A stretch of DNA of 64,000 nt from Oryzomicrobium sp. (GCF_021287045.1 NZ_JAJTBG010000001.1:124001-188000); one strand, 5' to 3'. Positions 1 to 7,738 are shown, numbered from the stretch's first letter. Notes: generated from the letters alone by a model not told the origin. Numbers and translations: made by a program.

Positions 1-270
1 GGGCTGGTGCGCTCCCTCCCGCGCGAGCCGGCGGCGGCGCCCTTCCTCTACGCCCTGGGGCTGGTGTTCCTCGGCTACAGCGGCCTGGCCATCAGCGTCT
101 GGCCGAACATCCTGCCCGGCATCAGCATCTGGCAGGCGGCGGCGCCGCCCCAGAGCCAGGGCTTCGCCCTGGTGGGGGCCTTGTTCATCATTCCCTTCAT
201 CCTGATGTACACCGTCTGGTCCTACTACGTCTTTCGCGGCAAGGTCCGGCACGGCGAGGGGTACCACTGA
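1..270 (+). CDS. cydB: Cytochrome d ubiquinol oxidase subunit II, C-terminal end (partial)
   Basis: This is the last 89 codons of a CydB/CioB-type protein whose start lies left of the window. The product is an inner-membrane subunit of the cytochrome bd/CIO quinol oxidase, which reduces oxygen to water at the expense of ubiquinol. Visible features are two hydrophobic membrane segments (around ALGLVFLGYSGLAI and ALVGALFIIPFILMYTVW), the family-typical SVWPNILPG loop between them, and a short basic cytoplasmic tail ending in GYH. A small DUF2474 gene follows after 19 bases, the usual order in CIO-type cyd operons. The frame is open from base 1. Family assignment is firm; whether the enzyme is the haem-d or cyanide-insensitive type cannot be told from this fragment. 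Confidence 0.88.
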   Translation, partial: GLVRSLPREPAAAPFLYALGLVFLGYSGLAISVWPNILPGISIWQAAAPPQSQGFALVGALFIIPFILMYTVWSYYVFRGKVRHGEGYH

Positions 271-289
271 TGCACGCTGGGGAGTGGCG

Positions 290-442
290 ATGAGCGCTGG
301 CGACCGGCCCCATCCGGGGCTCGCGGTCTGGGCCCGACGGATCGGCTGGTTGGCCCTGATCTGGACGGCCAGCGTGGCCGCCCTGGGCGCTTGCGCGTGG
401 CTGCTGCGGCTGGTGATGCGGGCCGCCGGGTTCCATTCCTGA
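290..442 (+). CDS. DUF2474 family small membrane protein (cyd operon)
   Basis: This 50-residue protein has a basic N-terminus and one membrane segment (WLALIWTASVAALGACAWLLRLVM, approximately residues 20-43). Size, composition and position directly after cydB match the DUF2474 family, small proteins encoded downstream of CIO-type cytochrome bd genes and thought, like CydX, to be accessory subunits of the oxidase. The ATG at 290 follows a GGGGAG Shine-Dalgarno-like stretch at 279-284. An ATG at 270 that overlaps the cydB stop codon leads only to a seven-codon peptide and was rejected as the start. The function is inferred from family and context; the protein has no catalytic motif. Confidence 0.75.
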   Translation: MSAGDRPHPGLAVWARRIGWLALIWTASVAALGACAWLLRLVMRAAGFHS

Positions 443-569
443 GCCGGGGGAAAGCAGCATGAAATGGGGCGGCACAAGAAAATCGCCGGAGCAGTAACGT
501 ATTTCCTACCGGAGGGGGCGCAAAGTAATTATAAAATATGACCTTAGCTATATCTAAAATAAATACTTC

Positions 570-3437
570 GTGCTCTCCGGAATCAACGAGAAGTCCCTTC
601 CCCGGCTCCAACTGTTCGGCATGCTCGCCCTCGTCCTGGTCTTCACCCTGGGGATGGGGCTCTATTTTACCTGGCAGCACGTGCGCGACTTCCAGGCCGG
701 CATGGCCGGGCTGGAGCGGGAAACCCTGGCCCAGCAGCAGTCCTTGCTGGAGGCCGAGCTTGATTCGAACCGCAATTACCTGGAGTTCGTCCGCTCCCGC
801 ACCGAGGAAGTCCTCAAGGAGAGCCTGAAGGCCGAAGTGGACCAGGCCTTCCAGGTGGTGGAGGCCCTCTACCGCCAGGAGAAGGGGCGGCGTCCCGAGG
901 CCGAGATCCGCCGCCTGGCCGCCGAGGCCCTGCGCCCGATGCGCTTCTTCGATGGCCGGGGCTACTTCTTCATCGACGACCTCAAGGGCAACTGCGTGCT
1001 GCTGCCCATTTCCCCGGATCGGGAGGGCTCCTCCCTGCTCGACAACCGGGACGACGCCGGCACCTACATCATGCGCGGGCTGATCGACGCCTCCGCCTCC
1101 GGGGCCGGCTTCTCACGCTACCGCTGGTACGCCCCGGGCAACCCCCGGGAAATGGCCGACAAGATCACCTACGTGCGCCGCTTCGAGCCCTTCGGCTGGA
1201 TCATCGGCGCCGGCGACTACCTGTCCAACATGGAGCAGCAGCTGAGCCAGGAGGCCCTGGTGCGTCTGCGCTCGGTGCGCTTCGGCAAGAACGGCTACCT
1301 GGCGGTGCTGCACCGGGACGGCCGGGTGCTGGTGTCCCCCTCCCATCCCCAGTCGGAAGGCGTCGCCGTGAGCCGGCTGGGCAGCGATGCCGAGCGCCGG
1401 GTGGTGGGCCAGCTGCTCGACCTGGCCAAGACCGGCGGCGGCGTGGCGCGCTACGACTGGCTGCGCCCCGACAGCGGCCGGCTCACGCCCAAGCTTTCGG
1501 TGGTGCGTCCCGTGGATTCCTGGGGCTGGGTGCTGGTGGCCGGGGTGTACCTGGACGACCTGGCGGACACGGTGCAACGCGGCCAGACCGAACTGGCGGC
1601 GAGCGTGCGCGAGCACGTCACCACCACCCTGCTGGTGCTGGCCCTGGCGGCGTCCGCCACCCTGGCCTTCTCCCTGTTCTTCTCCGGCTGGCTGGGCCGC
1701 ATCCTCCATGCCTACCGGGACGACATCGAGACGCGCAACGCCCAGCTCACCGAGAACGCCCAGCAGCTGCGCCTGGCGGCCCAGGTGTTCGAAAGCGGCA
1801 ACGAGGGCATCGTCATCACCGACGCCCGGAACCGCATCCTGACGGTGAATCGGGCCTTCACCGCCATCACCGGCTACCGGGTGGACGAGGTGGTGGGGCG
1901 CAACCCGAGCATGTTCTCGTCGGGCCGCCATCCCCCCGAGTTCTACAACACCCTGTGGCGGGAGCTGAACGAGACCGGCACCTGGTCCGGGGAAATCTGG
2001 AACCGCCGCAAGGACGGCTCGCTCTTTCCCGAGTGGCTCAACATCAGCGCGGTGCGGGACGACGCCGGGATGGTGACCCACTACATCGCCGCCTTCTCCG
2101 ACATCACCGAGCGCAAGGCCGCCGAGGCCCAGGTGCGGCACATGGCCGAATACGACGCCCTGACCAACCTGCCCAACCGGGTGCTGCTGCTGGACCGGCT
2201 CGGCCAGTCCATCGCCGCCGCCGGCCGGGCCGGCACGGGCATGGCCCTGTTGTTCATCGACCTGGACCGTTTCAAGAACATCAACGATTCCCTGGGCCAC
2301 GCCGTAGGCGACCAGGTGCTGTGCCTGGTGGGCGAGCGCCTGTCCGCCACCGTGCGTGCCAGCGACACGGTGAGCCGCCTGGGGGGCGACGAATTCGTCG
2401 TCCTGCTGCCCAACCTGGACGTGCCGGACCGGGCCGCCAGCGTGGCGGAAAAACTGCTGGTGGCCCTCAGCCAGCCCCTGGCGGTGGGCGCCCACGAACT
2501 GGCCGTTACCCCCAGTATCGGCATCGCCGTCTATCCGGAGGACGGCGACGACGGCCCGACCCTGCTCAAGAACGCCGACGCCGCCATGTACAGCGCCAAG
2601 GAAAATGGGCGCAACAACTACCAGTTCTTCACCCCGGAAATGAACGCCCGGGTGTCCGAACGCTTGGCCCTGGAAAACAGTCTGCGCCAGGCCCTGACGC
2701 GCAACGAACTGTTCCTCCACTACCAACCCCAGTACGACCTGCAAAGCGGCGAACTGACCGGCTGCGAGGCCCTGGTGCGCTGGCAGCACCCGGAGCAGGG
2801 CCTGGTCCCGCCGGCCCGTTTCATCCCGGTGGCCGAGGACACGGGCCTGATCCTGCCCCTGGGCCTGTGGGTGCTGCGCGAAGCCTGCCGCCAGGCCAAG
2901 GCCTGGCAGGACCAGGGGCTGAAACCGATCCCGGTGGCGGTGAACCTGTCCGCCGTCCAGTTCCGCCAGGTGCGCCTGACGGGGCTGGTGGCCGACGTCC
3001 TGGCCGAGACGGGGCTGGAACCCCGCTGGTTGGAATTGGAACTGACCGAATCCATGCTGATGGAAGACGGCCCCCGCCACACCACCACCCTGGCCGAACT
3101 GAAGGCCCTGGGGGTGCGCCTGGCCCTGGACGACTTCGGCACCGGCTATTCCAGCCTGTCGTACCTGAAGCGCTTCGACCTGGACACCCTGAAGATCGAC
3201 CGCTCCTTCGTCCAGGCCCTGCCCGACGACAGCGAGGACGCGGCGCTGACCAGCGCCATCATCGGCATCGCCCGCCTGCTCGGCCTGACCACCGTCGCCG
3301 AGGGCGTCGAAACCGAAGCCCAGCGCGCCTTCCTCGCCGCCCAGGGCTGCACCCTGATGCAGGGCTTCCTGATGGCCCGGCCCATGTCCGGGGACGAGCT
3401 GGGCCGGCTGCTGGCGCCGGTGGAGGCTAGTGCCTAA
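570..3437 (+). CDS. Cache-PAS-GGDEF-EAL membrane c-di-GMP turnover protein
   Basis: A 955-residue inner-membrane signalling protein. In order: membrane segment at about 13-32; a periplasmic Cache-type sensor (about 60-340, with RGYFFIDD and FGWIIGAGDYL typical of these domains); second membrane segment at about 347-369; PAS domain (about 396-515); GGDEF domain with intact GGDEF near residue 603; EAL domain with intact EALVRW near 732. The motifs suggest that both cyclic-di-GMP synthesis and hydrolysis are possible, the net activity being set by the periplasmic ligand. The start is a GTG at 570, just after an in-frame stop at 555-557. An ATG at 621 would remove the cytoplasmic leader and part of the first membrane helix. 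No good Shine-Dalgarno is visible. It is monocistronic, and the ligand is unknown. Confidence 0.9.
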   Translation: MLSGINEKSLPRLQLFGMLALVLVFTLGMGLYFTWQHVRDFQAGMAGLERETLAQQQSLLEAELDSNRNYLEFVRSRTEEVLKESLKAEVDQAFQVVEALYRQEKGRRPEAEIRRLAAEALRPMRFFDGRGYFFIDDLKGNCVLLPISPDREGSSLLDNRDDAGTYIMRGLIDASASGAGFSRYRWYAPGNPREMADKITYVRRFEPFGWIIGAGDYLSNMEQQLSQEALVRLRSVRFGKNGYLAVLHRDGRVLVSPSHPQSEGVAVSRLGSDAERRVVGQLLDLAKTGGGVARYDWLRPDSGRLTPKLSVVRPVDSWGWVLVAGVYLDDLADTVQRGQTELAASVREHVTTTLLVLALAASATLAFSLFFSGWLGRILHAYRDDIETRNAQLTENAQQLRLAAQVFESGNEGIVITDARNRILTVNRAFTAITGYRVDEVVGRNPSMFSSGRHPPEFYNTLWRELNETGTWSGEIWNRRKDGSLFPEWLNISAVRDDAGMVTHYIAAFSDITERKAAEAQVRHMAEYDALTNLPNRVLLLDRLGQSIAAAGRAGTGMALLFIDLDRFKNINDSLGHAVGDQVLCLVGERLSATVRASDTVSRLGGDEFVVLLPNLDVPDRAASVAEKLLVALSQPLAVGAHELAVTPSIGIAVYPEDGDDGPTLLKNADAAMYSAKENGRNNYQFFTPEMNARVSERLALENSLRQALTRNELFLHYQPQYDLQSGELTGCEALVRWQHPEQGLVPPARFIPVAEDTGLILPLGLWVLREACRQAKAWQDQGLKPIPVAVNLSAVQFRQVRLTGLVADVLAETGLEPRWLELELTESMLMEDGPRHTTTLAELKALGVRLALDDFGTGYSSLSYLKRFDLDTLKIDRSFVQALPDDSEDAALTSAIIGIARLLGLTTVAEGVETEAQRAFLAAQGCTLMQGFLMARPMSGDELGRLLAPVEASA

Positions 3438-3499
3438 GGGTTGGTGATTTCAGGGGCTGGCGATCTGTTTGGCATAATCCTGCGTTTTAGGGAGGTGCC

Positions 3500-3742
3500 A
3501 TGGGCCGAAAATCATCGTCGTTCGAGGATATCGTCGAAATCTGTGCGGCCTTGCCCTGGCAAGTCGGTGTGGTGCTTGCCGTCGTCAGTTACCTGGTGCT
3601 GCATCATTTTGCGCTGGTCCCGGGGGGCGTCCCTGCGATTGATCTCCAGCGACCCGGCAGTGTCGGGAGCATGCTGGGGGGCACGCTGGCTTATTACCTC
3701 CAATACATCGTTTCCGGTGCCTGCTTGCTGGGTGCGCTGATC
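3500..3742 (+). pseudogene. 5' fragment of an Mrr-like membrane-anchored nuclease-family protein
   Basis: About 81 codons from an ATG at 3500 preceded by a strong GGGAGG. The peptide starts MGRKSSSFEDIVEI and has two membrane segments (LPWQVGVVLAVVSYLVLHH and a second around YLQYIVSGACLLGALI). This layout resembles the N-terminus of proteobacterial proteins that carry two membrane helices followed by an Mrr-type endonuclease domain and a topoisomerase-like zinc finger. None of the nuclease part is present. From about 3741 the DNA is homologous, in a different frame, to a type I secretion ABC transporter, so the native frame runs on as 136 meaningless codons to 4156. The family match is from memory of the N-terminal pattern and is moderate; the truncation itself is plain. 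Confidence 0.5.
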
Positions 3743-5096
3743 AACCGGCACCCTTGTCGCCCGCCTGCACGGCGTCGAAACCATCCGCGAGTTCGTTTCC
3801 GGGGCGGCCATCACGCTGATCCTCGACTTTCCCTTCTTGCTCATCTTTCTCGCGGTGATGTTCGCCTACAGCTGGCAACTCTCACTGATCGCCGTCGGCC
3901 TGCTCGGCGCCATCGGCGCCATCAGCGTGCTCGTCTCGCCGATTTTCCGCGAAAAGCTCAACCGGCAGTTCGTGCTCGGCGCCCGGAACCAGGCTTTCCT
4001 CACCGAGTACGTCTCGGGCATGGCGACGGTCAAATCCCTGCAGATGGAGCCGGACATCGACCGCAAGTACGGCGACCTGCTGGCCCAGTACCTCGCCGCC
4101 GGCTTTTCGACCAAGCAGGTCGGCAACACCTACAACACGCTGGCCAACGGTCTTGAACAGGTGATGACGCTGTCCATCCTGATCGTCGGCGCCCTGCTGG
4201 TGATGCAGAACGACGGTTTCACGGTCGGCATGCTGGTCGCTTTCCAGATGTTCGCCTGGCGCATGAGCCAGCCGATGCTGCGCCTCGTCGGCCTGTGGCA
4301 GGAATTCCAGCAGGCCAACATCGCCGTCAAGCGCCTGGGCGACATCCTCGATATGCCGACGGAGCCGCATGCGCTGATCCCCAGCCGGGAGAGCACCGGG
4401 AACGGCAAGGATTCCGGCAGGGTCGAGCTGATCGGCATCGCCTTCCGCTACGGCGAACACCACCCCTGGCTCTACCGCAACCTCGACATGGCCTTCATGC
4501 CCGGCCACCTGACCGTGCTGATGGGTCCCTCGGGCTGCGGCAAGAGCACCCTCGCCAAGCTCCTGCTCGGCTTCTACCAGCCGAGCGACGGGCAAATCCG
4601 GCTCGACGGCCGGGACATCCGCCACCTCGCCGCCAACGAGCTACGGCAGACCTTCGGCGTCGTTCCGCAGGAGACCGTGCTGTTCGCCGGCACCATCTAC
4701 GACAACCTGGTCATGGCGCACCCGCACGCCACCTTCGAGGACGCCATCGCGGCCTGCAAGGCGGCAGAAATCCACGACGTGCTCGACAAGCTGCCGGAGG
4801 GTTACCAGACGGAGATTGGCGAACGCGGCACGGGCCTGTCGGGCGGCCAGCGCCAACGCATCGCCATCGCCCGGGCACTGCTCAAGAAACCCAAGATCCT
4901 GATCTTCGACGAGGCTGTCTCCAACCTCGACCAGCAGACGGCTGAGCACTTCGCCAAGACGATCAACAAGCTCAAGGGACGGGTGACGATGATCTTCATC
5001 ACGCACCAGATTCCGAGAGGGCTGCAGGTCGATGAGGTGTTCAGCTTCGGGAGCGAGCAGCACACGACACGGATGGAAGTGGTGGAGGAAAAATGA
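3741..5096 (+). pseudogene. Type I secretion ABC transporter (HlyB-like), 5'-truncated
   Basis: About 451 codons of an HlyB/RaxB-type exporter that energises one-step secretion through an HlyD adaptor and TolC. Homology starts abruptly at 3744 (TGTLVARLHGVETIREF) right after a TGA at 3738-3740. The N-terminal C39-like domain and first membrane helices, roughly 260 residues, are missing. What remains is the rest of the transmembrane domain and a complete ATPase: Walker A GPSGCGKST, signature LSGGQRQR, Walker B ILIFDEAVSNLD, and H-loop FITHQ. The longest start-to-stop frame begins at a TTG at 3837. The stop overlaps the ATG of the hlyD remnant (ATGA at 5093-5096), the normal translational coupling in these operons. 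Without the missing half it is very unlikely to transport anything. Confidence 0.85.
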
Positions 5097-5134
5097 GCGA
5101 GTTGGAGATGCCCTGCCCTGTGCGGGGAGTGTAA
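5093..5134 (+). pseudogene. HlyD-like adaptor, 5' remnant (13 codons)
   Basis: An ATG overlapping the stop of the upstream ABC transporter opens a frame of only 13 codons (MSELEMPCPVRGV) ending at TAA 5132-5134. ATGA coupling to an exporter ATPase is where the HlyD membrane-fusion gene begins, and the matching C-terminal part of an HlyD protein lies 3.1 kb downstream at 8226-8552. I therefore read this as the broken start of hlyD. The peptide alone is too short to identify; the call rests on position and on the downstream half. The change from GC-rich to AT-rich sequence occurs just after it. Confidence 0.6.
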
Positions 5135-5351
5135 CGGTTGCCTAACACATGTTCTTCTACCCGAAATTGGGTACTGAAGCCATGACTAAAATTAACTGGC
5201 GTTGCATCAAGTTTTGCTGATTGGGAGCAAGTGCTTCTTCGAAGCGTTTTTCCGACGAATTGGGATTCTGAGGAACAAGAAATGTGCCGTTGGAGCACGA
5301 TCTATTGATCTGCTTCTGATTTTTTACATACTGGCAATAAAAAAGATTGAG

Positions 5352-5885
5352 ATGAAACTCCACCTCCGACCACCACTTGCTATTTTATTTTATTTTATCG
5401 TTAATTCGATTATTTCATACCCACTGATGGCACATGAAATTCACAAGACCACACCTGCGTTGGGCCAGGCGAAATTAAAAAATCATTTTTCCGGGCAATG
5501 GCATATTAGATTGTGCAACTCAAACAAAATAACAAACTGTAGCGAGTTCACAGTTTACCTTACTCAAGTTGGAAACAGATTGTGTGGGGATCATTTTTTT
5601 TCATCTCCAGACGGAGGTGGAATCAACGAAGGAGCGCCACGATCAGTAATTGGTCACATCAAAAAAAACAATATTGCAAACATTACTATAACTAGCGGCC
5701 GGAATGGCAATGTTTTTAGAGTTCGTGCAATTAGAAATCGTGAGAATTTGATTTGGAATGTGGTCGGCGAAACCCAGCGTAGGCAGGAGAGTGATTCAGC
5801 GCTGGTATTGACAAGCGGCGTTCTTACGCGCGAGCCTGAGGATATTCAGTATCAAGCCGCACTACTGGCCTGCCAAGAACAATAG
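5352..5885 (+). CDS. Putative exported Cys-containing protein of unknown function
   Basis: A 177-residue protein. The ATG at 5352 gives a clear Sec signal peptide (basic MKLHLR, hydrophobic core to YPLMA, likely cleavage before HE). The frame extends upstream to 5202, but that segment adds an unrelated hydrophobic leader, so 5352 is preferred. The mature part contains FSGQWHIRLC, a CNSNKITNC pair, LCGDHFF and a final Cys near the C-terminus, suggesting a disulphide-bonded periplasmic domain. I do not recognise the family. It lies 28 bases upstream of a truncated lysozyme-like gene in the same orientation, so an immunity protein is plausible by inference. Codon use is AT-rich, unlike the flanking genes, indicating foreign origin. 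Confidence 0.6.
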   Translation: MKLHLRPPLAILFYFIVNSIISYPLMAHEIHKTTPALGQAKLKNHFSGQWHIRLCNSNKITNCSEFTVYLTQVGNRLCGDHFFSSPDGGGINEGAPRSVIGHIKKNNIANITITSGRNGNVFRVRAIRNRENLIWNVVGETQRRQESDSALVLTSGVLTREPEDIQYQAALLACQEQ

Positions 5886-5913
5886 AGCAATTTTATCTAT
5901 CAAAGGATAAGTT

Positions 5914-6195
5914 ATGATTAACTATCATCTTCTTACACAATCCGCCTACGTCAACTTATTATCGGAATTAATTACAGGCTTTGAAGGACACCACTCAGTG
6001 GCTGAGAATATCGGAGATGGCAAGGCCACAATAGGATATGGATACACGTTTAATCGATCAGACAACCTTTCCTTATGGACTGCCGCAGGAATTAATCTCT
6101 CGGATACAGACCGCGCCATTCTTGAAAGCGCTAAAGGGGGCAGCTTCACATTCTTTTCGGAGCAGTCATGCCACGTCGCCCACGCATTAAATTAG
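5914..6195 (+). pseudogene. GH24 lysozyme-like protein, N-terminal fragment
   Basis: The first about 74 codons match the N-terminal catalytic region of phage-type (GH24) muramidases, which cleave the glycan backbone of peptidoglycan. They include a Glu in FEG in the catalytic position, then TIGYGYTF with the conserved Thr, followed by DNLSLW and GINLSDTDRAIL. The opening LLTQSAYVNLL is not typical of phage endolysins and recalls the N-termini of large type I-secreted calcium-binding proteins; that comparison is from memory. From about 6131 the sequence is the left end of a transposase element, and the frame ends at 6195 in unrelated residues. The rest of the enzyme is absent, so it is inactive. 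A purine-rich AAAGGATAAG precedes the ATG. Confidence 0.72.
6131..6157 (+). repeat. Left inverted repeat / REP-like unit of the RAYT element
   Basis: A 27-bp repeat containing GGGGGCAGCTTCACATTC. Its inverted partner is at 6931-6957 with three mismatches. It ends 10 bases before the transposase ATG. Confidence 0.75.
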
Positions 6196-6899
6196 CTGGA
6201 ATGCCGCAGCACATCGTTCAGCGCGGAATCAATCGAGAGCCCTGTTTTTTCGCAGAGGAGGATTACCACTTTTACCTCCACTGGCTGGAAAAATCGGCTG
6301 CCGATTGGTGCTGCCACATCCACGCCTATGCCCTTATGACCAACCATGTCCATCTGCTGGTCACACCGGAAAACGAGACGGGAATCGCCAAACTCATGCA
6401 AGCCATCGGGCGGCGCTACGTGCAGTACATCAACCGCGCCTATCGGCGAACCGGCAGCTTGTGGGAGGGTCGCTACAAGTCCAGCGTCATCCAGGCAGAA
6501 AGCTACTTGCTCACCTGCATGCGCTACATTGAACTCAATCCCGTTCGCGCCGCGATGGTGCCAGACCCCGGCCCGTATCGTTAGAGCAGTTACCGGCATA
6601 ACGGGCTGGGTCTGGCCGACCCGCGCATCACACCCCATCCGGTATTTCTTGCTCTTGATCGTGACGATGCCAAAAGGCAAACGGCCTATCGCGCGCTGTT
6701 CCGCAGCGAGCTGGATGAAGAAGCGCTTGCCGACATCCGGCTTGCCCTGTCACAGGGGCAGCCACTGGGGCTGGGGCGTTTCGGCGACCAGATTTGTGCG
6801 GCAACGGGGACCCGGCGTTCGCAGAAGCGACCTGGGAGACCGGCAGGAAAGACAGACCAACCGATTAACACCGAATTGCAAGCCGATTTTGGATTCTGA
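6168..6899 (+). pseudogene. REP-associated tyrosine transposase (RAYT, Y1_Tnp), amber-interrupted
   Basis: Homologous to the Y1 transposases (IS200/IS605-like HUH nucleases) that process REP hairpins. The HUH metal-binding motif is visible as NHVHLLV near residue 60, with the family start MPRRPRIKLAGMPQHIVQRG and the later GSLWEGRYKSS and YIELNPVRA blocks. Translation stops at TAG 6582-6584 (codon 139). Continuing in the same frame gives SSYRHNGLGLADPRITPHP, then LDEEALADIRLALSQGQPLG, ending at TGA 6897-6899, exactly the expected C-terminal half. The family normally has Trp here (YRWSSY), so one TGG-to-TAG change explains the break. There is no frameshift. The truncated product keeps the catalytic core but loses about 100 residues. 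Confidence 0.85.
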
Positions 6900-6914
6900 G
6901 CGGGGAAAACGTAT

Positions 6915-7463
6915 ATGACATGTGAGATAAGAAAGAATGTGAAGCTGACCCCTCTAGTTCGAGGTCATCTTTTGAGTGTGATTTTTGTATATCCATCAAT
7001 GGCGCAAGAGGTGCGTAATGTCCTACAAATAAAGTGTGACGTTAAGTCAGGAGTATTGGAGATTCGGCCAATAGATGAAGCGGCCTTGGGCAGATCAACT
7101 GGGCGTGATTTTCAACAACCTAATAGCCAAAAGTTTATATCGATAGGCTCTAGTAAATACCACCTTGCGATAGGGCGCTTACATGATAAATGTACATTGA
7201 TTACCAGGAAATTCAAAATATCAGTGAACTACGCTGCTCCAAAATCTCACGGCACTTGTGGTGGAAGTCCATTTGGAATACTCAATGTGAGTTCTGATGG
7301 TGAAAATCATATTCATGGCGAGGTGATCCATGATTGCATGAATGAGGTGGAAACTTGGTTCCGGTTTTCTGAAGTAAAAGGATGGGAACGCTGCCAAAGG
7401 GGCGGTCACAACATCTCGAGCAGTAGTGAGAGATTCGATGTTCTGTGTAGCCGATTCAATTGA
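6915..7463 (+). CDS. Putative exported six-cysteine protein of unknown function
   Basis: A 182-residue frame, not recognised. The N-terminus has a hydrophobic stretch (HLLSVIFVYPSMA) followed by AQEV, which looks like the end of a Sec signal peptide. However, the first 14 codons (from ATG 6915 to KLTPL) coincide with the right repeat of the transposase element, so the native start has probably been replaced. The mature part has six cysteines (in QIKC, HDKC, GTCGG, HDC, ERC and VLC), which suggests disulphide bonding outside the cytoplasm. A GGGGAAAA stretch lies just upstream. AT-rich codon use and position make it part of the same acquired block as the lysozyme fragment. A second immunity-type protein is a guess only. 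Confidence 0.5.
   Translation: MTCEIRKNVKLTPLVRGHLLSVIFVYPSMAQEVRNVLQIKCDVKSGVLEIRPIDEAALGRSTGRDFQQPNSQKFISIGSSKYHLAIGRLHDKCTLITRKFKISVNYAAPKSHGTCGGSPFGILNVSSDGENHIHGEVIHDCMNEVETWFRFSEVKGWERCQRGGHNISSSSERFDVLCSRFN
6931..6957 (-). repeat. Right inverted repeat / REP-like unit of the RAYT element
   Basis: Inverted copy of 6131-6157 (24/27 matches), reading GAATGTGAAGCTGACCCC on the plus strand. It overlaps codons 6-14 of the exported-protein frame starting at 6915. Confidence 0.75.
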
Positions 7464-7485
7464 CTCAATTATTGGAGGGAATGCC

Positions 7486-7572
7486 ATGATTTTCAACGGA
7501 ACGCAAACCAGTTACAAAGTTTCCCGCAATGGCTTTATAAAGAAACTGCACCAATCAAAGGGGTCAGAATGA
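7486..7572 (+). pseudogene. Truncated small frame cut by a REP-like repeat
   Basis: An ATG at 7486 with a good upstream GGAGGG (7474-7479) begins a 28-codon frame (MIFNGTQTSYKVSRNGFIKK...) that ends in codons belonging to the palindromic repeat at 7560-7607. The strong ribosome-binding site and abrupt end suggest the surviving start of another gene in the series. It is too short to assign to a family, and it may equally be a chance frame. Confidence 0.35.
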
Positions 7573-7607
7573 TTTACTTTCTTGATGTAAAAAATGACTC
7601 TGACCCC
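7560..7607. repeat. REP-like imperfect palindrome
   Basis: GGGGTCAGAATGATTTAC at 7560-7577 faces, on the opposite strand from 7607 inwards, GGGGTCAGAGTCATTTTT. These are two arms of one imperfect hairpin of about 48 bp. The GGGGTCAG head is shared with the ends of the transposase element at 6131-6957, so this looks like a non-autonomous REP doublet mobilised by a RAYT. No gene is seen elsewhere in 7573-7738. Confidence 0.6.
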
Positions 7608-7642
7608 GTTGCTCGTTGAGGAGGAAAATGAAATGCAATTCC

Positions 7643-7670
7643 GGAAAAGTAAAATGTCCCTGCCCCTTTT
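7643..7670 (-). repeat. Additional REP-like half-site
   Basis: On the minus strand 7670-7651 reads AAAAGGGGCAGGGACATTTT, close to the AAAGGGGTCAGAGTCATTTT arm of the palindrome 45 bp upstream. It is a single diverged copy and is more tentative than the other repeats. Confidence 0.4.
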
Positions 7671-7738
7671 GTCGCTGGGCCCAGGTAGCTATCGTGAAGG
7701 ATATAGAAATAAATAGCTGATAATTAAGAGTACTGAAT

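Larger units (their letters stand above)
6131..6957 (+). mobile_element. RAYT transposase unit bounded by 27-bp inverted repeats
   Basis: The sequence at 6131-6157 and the reverse complement of 6931-6957 agree at 24 of 27 positions (shared core CAGCTTCACATTCTTT). They enclose one transposase gene. This is the layout of a REP-associated tyrosine transposase flanked by two REP units in opposite orientation. The left end lies inside a lysozyme-like coding frame and the right end inside the start of an exported-protein frame. I see no target-site duplication, consistent with the Y1 transposase mechanism. Confidence 0.75.

Noticed and set aside
1113-3080. A 655-codon minus-strand frame opposite the GGDEF/EAL gene
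   Set aside because: Low-complexity His/Gln/Gly-rich antisense shadow.
3500-5096. One frameshifted exporter gene running from 3500 to 5096
   Set aside because: The first 81 codons do not resemble the C39-like domain or early helices of HlyB, and the length before the homology start is far too short. A chimera of two genes fits better than one frameshift.
5202-5351. A longer start for the exported protein at 5352
   Set aside because: The added 50 residues precede a complete signal peptide and contain a second unrelated hydrophobic run, so 5352 is the better start.
7628-7720. A 30-codon Cys-rich frame (MKCNSGKVKCPCPFCRW...) with a perfect AGGAGG
   Set aside because: Most of it, including the CPCPFC stretch, is read through a REP-like repeat. 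The Shine-Dalgarno may be a remnant, and there is no independent support for a gene.
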